The translations under genes and the position numbers were made by a program. The notes beneath the pieces are model-generated. The model was not told the DNA's origin, searched no databases, and saw only the letters and a program-made list of their open reading frames with translations. A stretch of 64,000 nucleotides of DNA from NCBI GenBank assembly GCA_013433145.1, contig CM024175.1:4572516-4636515 (forward strand). The letters run 5' to 3'. Below, one piece after another: positions 31,901 to 43,900 of the stretch. The first letter of the stretch is position 1. Every line of letters starts with the position of its first letter. This DNA comes from Ascaris suum. Its lineage: Eukaryota; Nematoda; Chromadorea; Rhabditida; Ascarididae.

Positions 31901-34900
31901 TAATCCGTTTATCAAAACCGACGTCAATGTGTTTCATACAGCATAGCTGCCGCTCGAATGCACGTATGTTAAATCGATGCGAGGCACTTTCTTAGCGTTC
32001 ATAATGGAGTGAGTAAAAATGCACTGTTGTAAAGAAATACGTTGTTGTAAGAAAAATATTCTTTGTGAGCATTTTTGCAGCTGTAAAACGATCCCTTCAG
32101 CTGTTCAGCGGAAATGTCTGCTTGTCTCAAGCTTGTAGTGTTTTTGTTTTCGTTCCTCATCCTATCCCTATTTCTTAACGCTCTTCGAATCGGCGATTAG
32201 CTTCCCTTCAGCTGATTTTCCAAGCGTTTTATTTGCTGGCCGCCGAGATCTTTCACTTCATAAACAACTGCAATTGCATTTCTCTCAGCATTGGTCTCAT
32301 CAAAACCCTCCGGGGGGACACACTGAGACAGTGATTCGGGAACTAGCTCGTAAATGTGTCTATGCGATGCAACCACTAACTCGGGGCAAATGGTGTTCGG
32401 ATCCAACGATATTGATGAAGAGAACCCACGCAGTAAATCTACTGTGTCTCTGCTTGGCCGCATGTTGACATCTTCACCTTCAGTCGTATGGTGCAAAATT
32501 CTGTTATGTTCAACTTGAGCTGTCTAAGCGAAAGTTGCAGTGATATTCTCGTCATTTGCATTTCTATCTTTGAGCGTCCTTGAGATGCCTCAGGTCGATC
32601 ATTACTGTTCGTTTTATGTATATTCTCAATCACTTCATGGCTGTTTCATGCTTCATTTGGAAACGTGGTGCTGTTATCACAGCGCCGCTGTGGGATCTGC
32701 TGTTAGCATGAGCTTCTCCAAGAAAGCCACAACAGTGTCTCTTTGAAACGGAAGCGCCTTCTAGGTGACCGCTGAGGAATCACTTCATGTCGAAAGAGTC
32801 GCTGCTCGCCTCATCTTGGCCGATGAGTTGCTCTGGAAGTTGTTCCACACAAGGAACAACAGGTTATTTGGCACATCTGATCTACGCAGCGCTTTGAGAC
32901 GTTCTCATAGATCGCGAGGGGCTAGAATGTTTTTTAAAATTCAAAGTAGCCTCCGACGTTGCGCTATGGATGCTCATACGAAGCAAGACATTCACTTTCC
33001 TGGTGGGATCCGACCTTCTCATCAGCTACGGGTTCCGAAACTCATGACAAATAGCTTGAGTGCAGTCTCAAGTGTTGTGCATCCTGCAAGAGTGCCCTTA
33101 ATAGTGCGAGAACAAGCAAATTTGCATATGTATAGTAACCTTCTGTAACTTAGCGTTGTAGCCACGAAACTATAATTTAAAAAATGTGATGAACATCATT
33201 CATAGTTTGATGCCGAAAATTTATGTTGCTTGGTAAACACGTTTAAAAATATCCCCCTCTCATTTGAACCGAACGAATATTCTCGATGAAATGTTCAATT
33301 ACGGGTAAAGAAAAAGCTGAAAACTCGAAATAAAGGATTCTGCATTTTTTTAAGCTGAAAGCGAGCAAAACTTATGAGTCCACACGAAGTTTAAGAAAAG
33401 TAATTCACCGTGAGATGAAATTCACACATTTACCATAAGAAAGCGGCGAACCCCATGAATCTCTAGCAGTTATCAAGTTCCGATCTGCTAACAGTTGATG
33501 AACGGGCCTGGTATCCGACAATAGTGTAATATTTGCAGTTGAACACCATTTTCATTTCTTTACGTCACTCGCGAAACAATTGTATATTCGCGTCAAACAC
33601 CACTGCGGCGCCAGATGTTGTAGGCGAGACCGGGCGGTTTATGAATTCATCCTCCCACAAGGTACTACAGCAAGGAAAAACTAAAGCGTCACATTAGGAC
33701 ATACAATAATAATATTTGAATGAAATCTATAAGAACAAAAGAAAGACAGGAGAAGAACAGCAAAAAAATAGACGAATATATACAGAGGACAACGATGCAC
33801 TTAAAAGAATAACAAAAAAGGTCAGTCGATGCACCTGGATAACAACGTATGAAATTAACAAATTAGTGGGTGGTACAATATCAAATAAATATGGGCGGAA
33901 AAGGCCTGGAGAGTCGACTGCAGCCGTCAACTTTCATCGCCGCAGTTTCCTTCTGGTTCGAGACAAACATGAGCGTCAGTGAAATATGAACGATGAGAGG
34001 GCCGTTGAAACATGAGGTTTAGGTGAGAGAGAGGGAGAAGACGGATGCTGAAATGTCCCAAAACCGCTCTTGGAATGGATGCACTTTTGCAGTCTTACAA
34101 TACAAGAACATACCCGGTTAGAAGTATGTACTTTCAGCGTGGTACAGGGAACTATATGAAAAAAAAGAGTTCCAATTTCCGTTGTTTCCCATGCGGATTA
34201 CCGATCAGTTTTAACGTTCTCTCCTGCAGACAGGTGATTTCGACATAGCACCCAAAACTGGACTTGATCGTCAAAGTTTTCACCGTTCGAAATTCACAAG
34301 TCGCAGCAAGATTCATAGCGTTCATCCTTGCGAGCAGCGTTTGTGAATGATTAAACATACAAGCCTCAGCGGTTATCTGATGATACTTCTCATCGCATTC
34401 GCCCTTTTTCCCTTTGATCTCGGTATCGCTAGGAGCGGCGGCTGCGCAACTCAAAATACAAATGAAACATGAGCAAGGCTTCGCCATAATATAATGAGGT
34501 TTTCACTGAAAATGAAATCACATAAGTTTTTCACTGAGGTCGCAGGTGTATTTTGCGATTGCGCGGCAAATGTGCCTCCGAGGATTTTGTCCTCGTTGTC
34601 GTTGTGTGTGGATGAGGTCCACGATTATCTCGACTCGCAATGTTTCATTCTTTTTTCTATAATAGCTTTGTTTCTCACCCCTCAGCCTGTGCTGGCAATG
34701 GGATCATTATGTTTGAAGTATGTTTCTACATACCAGTTTATTCGTCCTTTACAAGTGCCGATCTGCTGTAGAAAAGTTTGCTGATCCTTGAGAATTTAGT
34801 ACGATTCCTGAAAGATCGAACCAGCAAATTTCTTATAATTTAATAAATCGATCCTATCATATGCTACCTGACATAGTTGAACTAAATCAATTCTGATCAT

Positions 34901-37900
34901 TCTTAATCTAGAAGTCTCCAAGTTAAGGACCTGTGAATATTGACGGCAGCAGATACACAGTTGATTGAGATTGAGTGAACCATCGCTGCACCTGTCAAGA
35001 TAATCTGATACTCTCATCAGCGCGAGGAGTGTAAACTGCAGAGTCGTAATCGAATAAGGAAATTGTCTTGAAGGACTTGACAGGATTTTGACCCTCTGAG
35101 GCTTCGAAATAGCGAAAAAAGGAACTAGTAAAATTGGAGGCCTTCATCTCATCACAACGCTGTTGTGAGCAATTCCAAGATCGCGAATAATCGTCTAGTG
35201 CTACGAATAATTCCAAGATCGCCAACAGCCTTCATGCCCTTAGGAGATGATGTAAGGGTGGCTTCTCTTGGCTCATCTAGTCATCCAGGTCTCCTTGAGG
35301 ATCTGCACGGTCTGTCGAGCTGCGGTCGAGTAAATTGTGAGACAGTATAGGTATAAGGGACGAATAGTTTATCACATTTACACAGCAAGGTGACAAGCAA
35401 AAACGGGCACTAGGACACCTTAAATCACCCACACGATCTCGCAGTCGAACTCCACGCTGCCGCCGGTCACCTCGCGCATTCCAACGAACGCATTCTGATG
35501 ATCTTACAACGATCATCACAACGGTTTAACGTAAAAACGCTGCATTGATCAGTATAAAAGCCCAGTTGCATGAAAGATGCCCACTTAGGTTGTCCTTAAA
35601 AATCGATAATTTTTAAACGTTTTTCACAAGAAATTATTACGAGGTGGCTGTTTTATATGCTTCGGGAAGCGCTGTGCTTTGATGTGATCACCTTCAGGAT
35701 ATGGGAGGGAGTGAGAGGAAGCAGGTGGATGCATTTGAAGTTACATTGCTTATGAGCATGCAGGAAATTTTCTCTACTAGTGCAAATTTTAGTATTACCA
35801 GCGCATTGCATCTCCATGAGTCCAATTACCTCCTCATCAATATTATAAAGGTTTCGCTAATCGCTAATTACAAAACCAAACACTTGAGTCATCAACACGA
35901 ACCAGCCGTATACATCGGAAGTGTGAATGGCACTTGGTGTCCTAAGTATATATTGCTGACCGTTCATAATAAGAACTGCGACAGTCAAGTAAATTGTTGC
36001 TTAAATGACGTTTCTTTAAGCAGATCAAACAGTGAAAAGACAGCCAATAATGCATCATTTTTAATGGATCATATAGGGCCAAAAATCCACAAACTGCATC
36101 CTTTGCGGCAACAGCAGAGTTACATGTTGGTCTGAGGCATGTTCATCGGAAAGGCGTTTCGGAGAGACATTTCTGTGGTCGCAACTTACCTTTTTTTAAT
36201 CAAACCCTGATGTGCTGCTCTACCTCACCACTTACTCTTACTTTGTTGCTTTAGACACATGTACTTTGTTTCTTTGAAGTAGAGGTTTTGTTGCAATCAT
36301 TCAATGTATTGGTTCTGAGCCGTAATAGTGAACGGCAGTTTATTGTTGCCCGATTGAAAGCACCAACAGATTTCAGCAAATATATTCAGCACAAAGCAGC
36401 GGAAATTTACACTTTCTAACTAACCCGTTTTGAATTAAAGTCATATATGGGCATCTTTTCTTCCAACATTGTGGGTATTAAATTGTGCTTTCTAATTCAC
36501 TCTCGAAGATTCATGGCGAATATTGACGATTTGAACCTGCTGCACTACCAATAAGAAAGAAAATCATGTCTTGATGAATTGTATTATTTTAATCTCATTG
36601 TAAACGTTGGGCAACATAAAAATATTAATGCAGAAATTTCAGTTGGTGGCGCTGGTCATGTATCACCGATGGCAGTTATGGTCGCACCGAACAGAATCGA
36701 CTATAGCGTTACAAAAGGCGGACTTCGGACATGGGTCGTTCTTTTCGTGTTTATCTTCCTCTGCTCGGGTTTATATACAATTTTCTCGGCGAGAGATCTC
36801 ACCGAGCTAGCCGTTGGTGAGTTCATCATATGCGCTATTTTTTGCATCGCAAAGACGATTTGGTTTCGAGAATTAGAAAAATTAGAAATAATAACATCTC
36901 GAGAAAAGACCATCGTGGAGAGGAAATACTCAGTCCATGACAGACGTAAGATTTGGTGGGAATATTTTTCTCATATGGTACGTGCTATAGTTAAATGAAG
37001 TTTCATATCTATTTTGCGAATTCGGATTGAGTAATTGATCGCCTCCTGCTGCCCTGGCCTATTCTATCTTTTTCCTTGCCACCGCTCTTTCTTCCCTTTT
37101 GCTTCAGTTTTTGCTGTCTCACACTGTTTATCCCTTCTTTGCTTCTATAGGTGCTCATTAAAATACTATTTTGCGGTATCCTTTACACTATGAGTTCATC
37201 AATTGTTTCTAGGCGAATATTCTTCCACAAGAAATATTTAGTTTTCCAGCTGATATAATTATTAAAAAAGATTCAAATAATATGATTTCCTCATGATTCT
37301 TTATGACTATGATATCTTATGAAATCAAATGATATACATAATCCACCTTTACAGTTTATCAAACGTTGTTCTCATTATCGAACGTATTCGAAAAATTAGA
37401 GCGTAATCAACACATAAAAGTGAAAACACAAACGTTAATTTCAATCTTCTCAGAAATATCGAATTTTGAGGAAATTTCTTGGGAGAAACAGTTTCTCAAA
37501 GGAGCTAGGAAGCAAAAACGAGGAACGTTAGTTGTCTCTTTTCAGAAAATCCTTGCATTGAAAACAATTTAATGATGCAAAATGTGTTGCTAATGAACTT
37601 ATTGACTAGCGTTTAAGTTTTTTAGCCGACTAACTCTTTTTAGCCGATTAACTCTTTTGCTGTTATGATGTTTCCATCGAGCCAAGGGACCCTCCTAGCG
37701 GGAATGGACACTGCTGCGCTCGTAGAAATCAAAAACATACCATTTTCCATCAGATGACGATAAATTGAAATGTTTCAGCTATTTTCAGTCCACTTCGAAT
37801 TTGACAGTGGAATGATATGCCGAAGGAGTTGGTACGATAATCAGCTTTTGTGTCCTCATTGTTTCTTTGAATTTCATAAATTCCAACAAATCATAAAACA

Positions 37901-40900
37901 GTAGCATTAATGAATTCCATCATTCAGTCGATTCCATCACTCACTCACTGATGCCTTAAATCGTTAAACCTCTCCGACGAATCAGCTGTAGAATGCATCA
38001 GAATCGTCGTTAACTGCTCGCATATTTACCGATGTTTCGATGCTAATAATTTCTTTATTACCTATTGCATTCACTCAGGAGTTTGTTCATAATATGTGAA
38101 CTATACTCGACGAATTTTACAGTGCTCATCGCTTCAATGATCATTTTGTTTCAGGTGTGGGAAAAATAACTCTTGAATTGTTGCCATCAAAATATGTTTT
38201 GCAGATGCAAATTTATAAATACGTTTAACAACAAGCTGATAAATACTCAGATATCGATGAAGATGGAGTTGTTGATATCGACGAAGAAATAGAGAGCGAT
38301 GCTGATGAAGTAGCGAACCAATACCGACGAGCTGAGAAGGACCGAACACCATCACGAGACAATATTGTACAGTCGGCCGAGGAAATCAAGCGTGCCCATC
38401 AGAAGGCTCGAGTGACCACTGCAACAGGTTGCATATTCATTAATTTTGAATTGATACCCCAAGTTTTTTTAGAGCTTGAGAGACTTGAGAATTTTATTGT
38501 TTGTGAGCGATTTCTGTGGTGAGATTTTTGATCGATTTCTTTTCTCTCTTTCAATAATTCTTTCGAGAGAGCCATCTATCGCTAATTAAATGTGCGAATC
38601 GATGATGATATGGGACGTTCTCTATAACGACCGTTGCTCGGTTACGTTTGCACGATGCAATATGTTTAAAAAAAAGAGCAATTATGAAAATTTACTTTCA
38701 AATTATCTTTTGCTCGCTTCCTGATAGACATTAAAATTCGAGAGAAAGACATTAAATTCCAGGGAATCATTTTGCAAAATCGTTCATATAATTGCAATGC
38801 TCTGTTCTTATGGACAACATATGAGAAACTTTACGTATAAACTGGTAGATAATATTTATTTGAAGCGACTTTTCTCCCGTTATGTAAAGTTTTTGGGATA
38901 TTTCAGATTTCATTGCTCCGGATCGGCTACATATTTAAATGTCAGCAATATTTCAGTACCAGTGTGCTGTTTCTCTCATAATCATTATTGCCTTACATCT
39001 ATTTGCAGGTATCCGCACATGTATTGGTTAATTTTATTGTTTATGAAAGTAACGCAGATATTGAGTTCACTAGTAGCGCTGCAGTGATGGATGGCCTCTT
39101 ATACTGCCTATTTTCTTTACTCAGGTACTCATTCATATCCGCTAAGAGTGGTATTTCAATAAAGTTGACGTTTCAGCTGACGACGATTTAGATGAGGAAG
39201 ATGAGCCATCAGAAGAAGAAACACTTCTCGCTGGACTACGAGCAAAAATGGAAGAAAAGAAACGGAAGCAATCTGAGACCAGTGATAGCGATGTTGATGA
39301 AGGCAGAGAGGTGAATGATCAGATATATTCCATAGTTTGGTTCCCTTTTGATGAAAAATGTCAGCGAATTTAACCAATTGAATCACATCCTCAGAAATTT
39401 GGAAAATGGATGGAAAAGCGACGATTGGTAAGTGCACACAAAGTTAAAAAGTAATGAGCCTGAAATATGGCCACTGAGAGCAATTCGCTCAATAATTTAG
39501 CTAGGGGAGGAGGCACGTTGCGAGTGTCCGTACGGCTAGCGAAGATGTTTACACTGCTGTTTCCTCTCTAAAATTCATAAAAACATACGAAGGTGTCCTT
39601 CTGAAGCGATCATTCCGATACATATGGCAACAACTGTCCAACCTGAGAGGACAATTTAGGAGGAAGAAACTCAAAAGCGACCTGCGAGACCAGCGAGAAG
39701 AAGAAGGAGGCGCAAAGGAGGCGAAGGTGGTGAAGATGGGAGTGCATCAGACGAAGACATCACTTCTAACGCACCACGAAAAGTACATATTTTGCCCGAA
39801 TTTTACTCCATCTGAAGTTTCGTATTGAACTCATGTCAACGATGAAAAATAGAGGACCAAATTCCATTAGTGATATGAAACCTTAACTGGAACGTCCAAT
39901 AAACTTTTGCGTACGGTATTTTAAGCGGTAAGTTTGGTAGATGCTTCAAAAAACTAAAAAATGGAAGTGGTGGAAATTGAAAATTTTGGTGTATTGTAAG
40001 CAAATATCGGAATGACTAGGAGATTGTAAGGAATTCTGCTATACGTTCGCTTAAGAGACTAGAATATCATCAAGTGTCTCATAATTTTAGGACAATATGA
40101 ATTTGAGGGACGATCTACTAGTGGCACTATCGTTAAATTGTTCTTCAACCTATCAATTACGAGCTTCAAGTAGTCCTAGAATTATAAGTAAGATGTTGGT
40201 GTGCAAAATTTTGTGAAAATATCCATGCTGCGAAATTTAAAAAAAAACCAGTGCAGAACGGGAGGCTCCATTTAGTGGAGGTGCATTCTTTTCTGGCATC
40301 GCGCTTATCAAAGCAACAGTTGAACCTTTGTGCTTGGATAGCACAACTTAAATTTGATACTCGAGGCCTACACATATTGTTTTCACGACAAATTTTTGGG
40401 CTTTAACAACAGTAGTCGATCTTAGCTCCATTCTCATCCTTTCAATGCTCATTGCCAACGAAATCAATTTAGAAAGGCTGAATGGATTTGCCACAGGCAT
40501 AGGTAAGACCACAGAGGTCCATGGGGTCTCTCTGTGATAATAAACAAGGTCTAAGGAATGGCTACATAACTCAAGCAAAAACATATAGGAGTGCACTCAA
40601 CTTTAGTTGTTTACAGCTGCATGCCTAGAAGGCTGAACTCAAGCTGTAACGATCAAAAAGCGAGTGTTCAGCAACACTTCCCTCTCTTCTTAAAAAAAGA
40701 TGCACTCGGTCATTCATAGTCGGATTGTACTGAACGGATTAGGCTTAGCGTACAGATTGGAGCGACAACTATTTCTAATGGATGTTGACGAGGTCCAATG
40801 AGAATCACCTTACTTACTCACAAAACTCCACAAACACTAACTCCCGCAATCTATTCGGGCTATGCTGACCCCTCGGAGATGAGGATAAATTCTTCTGAAG

Positions 40901-43900
40901 GGAAGACGGTCAGAGAAATATCAAAATACACGCGAGCACTATATAACGATAGTCTATTAGAGGCGAATTATTTACTACTGTGAGCCTTAGTTTTTCTGAT
41001 GAATCCGATGGAAAAGAGATCGTCTGCAATAGCGTCCCATCATCTCCGCCACTTCCCCATTTCTAATTTGCGCGGTTCTCATCCTGCTCCACTTGGTTTA
41101 ATCAAAATCCTCGCTCAATTTTTCCGGCCGTCGAATCTTATTGCTGTAGTAGAAATGGCAATTGCTTTGACACAGTTTTGCAAAGTGATTACAAAATGCA
41201 TATTGGCGACAGTGTATTTGCGCATGTAGATGCCTATGCGATTGCTTGCATCCATCCGACCTGAACTTTTAACTCGAGTACCACTAAAGCAAGAGGTACG
41301 AAATCAATGGGTTTAATCACAACAATTCTCTAGTGATACTTTTGCGTTGAGACATCAGCCTGAAAAGGAATCTATGCACTTAATTGTACCTAAATATTTG
41401 TATATGTGCAAAGGATTTCACACTTATCGGATTGGATTTTCAATAAGTTGGGACGCTTTACAGGTTTATGCCAGTGAGCGTTGAAGTACGAATGCATTGT
41501 TACGTTTGTTTTCTTGTTAATTAGCACTTTTGGACATGATTGCTTTAGAGAGATGGTGGGCGAGCACGGGCGTCGTGCCACCCTCCCTGGCACGCCTTTC
41601 CACTTATTATAAACTTTACAAGTTTTCAAAAAACGCATGATAGGAAGGTCGTGTTTGTCCACATTTCTGTGCGCTGGTCGGTCTTACTCACAGTTACAAT
41701 TGGTGAATGGCTATAGCCAGAATAATAAAATTTAGTGACTATAATGTGCAGTATGAAGCCACTTTCTATACTATAAAAAATGCACACATTTCACGCCTGT
41801 CGACAACCGGTTGTTATCTTGAACGTGAAGGAGTTGCCGAGCGTGAAAATTTCTTTTCTATTTCTTGCAACCTGTGAATCTGGTTGGTCAGGTGAGCGAA
41901 ATGAAAAAATGCATATACGCCACATTTCGCCTATTTTTCAACATTTACTGACAGGGTAACATAGGAAATATATGCGAATACGAGCATAAATATAGACAGA
42001 AACGAAAACAACAGAAATAAGACAGAAAAGACTTTTTGTTACCCTATCAGTAACAAAACGAAGAAACTCGCAAAGCATCCGGGTGAACGGACTTGAAACC
42101 TTGGCGATTTAGAACGCAAAAGCAGCAGAAAAATGATGGTCGAAACAACTCATCCACAGCTTGGAGGATGGGCAGATGACTGCATCAAAGATGTTAACCG
42201 AGAGTGATCCCAGGTTCGTGGAAGGCGAAGCTGGGAACTCTACAGAACATTGCTTCGGGAGCAACATTTTTTAAGGATGCGAGACTAACTTTATCTGGTA
42301 GTTGACCACGGGGAAGTATTTCTGGTGAACCAAATCAATTTTGAGCCCGCGATATCCCAGTGATTCCGAGTCAGAAGTCTTCGATCTCTCCTGGGGGATT
42401 CCGCACATTGCCTCATTCATTTGCGCATTGTCGATTCACAAATTAAGATTTTAAAAACAAATTATCAGAAGAGGATAACTTGCCTTCAGGAGAGCCAACG
42501 AAAGGTGAAGGAAAAGGAAACAACTCACGAAGAAGAACGCATCGATGAGATCAAACCTCAGCCCCACGGGGTTAGGTTTTTATATCAATTGTGCAGTACA
42601 CACAAGAGAACATTTGAATGACGGACGCTAATTAAACTTTTCTTCTAGGCATATTTCACGAACCAATATAGAAATAAATCAGAAGGTGTTGTTTGCCCCG
42701 CCCCCCTCCACGCCCCCTCCTTATTTCAAGTTCGAGAATTGCGTACCAGTTTAAACGGACTGGCAAATTTTAGGCGTTGATTTTGAGACTGAATTTCCTC
42801 TCTTCTGAATCTATCAATTTGTGACTCCCCAAATTTTCTTCTCAGCAGATGCTAACTTTCCGCCGAAGATGATTTTCTTCTCAAAGAATTTTTGTATACC
42901 ACACAAGCAAGTGCACTGAAGCACCTGTAGGGTTAATCATAGATGTGAGATTTGAAAGAGTAGCGGGACAGAATGAGCTTTCATCTCTTCTACGTTATAG
43001 TAGCGTTCAGCAAATACCCAATATGCATTCAAATAACTTGCAGAAGCTTACTTTGCTTGCTGAGAACTTATTTGCTTATTAATGACTCGTCCAAAAAACA
43101 CCTTGGCTTGCTAATTAAATGGCAAACTGCAGAGCTCAAGTTGGATGTCACTTTTGGTGCTAGCTTTAATAGTCATCGCACTTCCACTAAATCAGCCTTT
43201 GTATTGAGGTTATATTCCAGTAGTGTATGCCAGTAGGCACTATGACATTCCATAAGTCACATTCATGGCTATATTTTTATTTACTATGGAATTATTGCAA
43301 TTCAATGCCTGTTGTAATGCTGCCTGAACACATTTCTTTCAGAAACGACAATGGAAACGACGTGAAAAAACAACCAAACTAGAAACTGATGTGGAAGCTG
43401 AGGAGAACAAAGAGGAAGAAGAGAAAGAGGACGGTGAGGAGGATGACAAGCTTAGTGAAGATCAATCCGCCGAAGAGAACAAGGTAAACGTGAACAGCAT
43501 CTATTCATCGGACTCGCAAGTCAATGTTTATTAATTTACTGCATCTGATGTATCTAGGAGCGTTGAGCATCTCCTAACTGCCTAACGGAGTGAGGTTGGA
43601 TCCAACGTGATCGCTCAACAAAAGGAGGAGAGGTGACGAAACTACGAAGTTTGGAGGGAAAATAAACTGAACTTAATCAACAGTGTTAAATTTCTACTAC
43701 CACTGCGAGGTTTCACTAATAAAACTACCCGTAGTTTTCATGAGAAATTTGGCGCTAACTTTACCACGGTTGTTTGTCACTGTGTAAAGGTGAGGACAGG
43801 AGGAAAAAGAGGAAATGGGGATGGAGAAACTCCAGATCTTCCTTCACTTGCAATAGGTCAGATTTGAAGGTGGTATTCGATATCATTACTTTGGATAAGC

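Noticed and set aside
42469..42620. Possible extra linker exon after ATTATCAG at 42468
   Set aside because: The acidic, linker-like frame needs a phase-1 entry, but exon 6 ends in phase 0. The phase-0 frame is less convincing and has no clear good donor.
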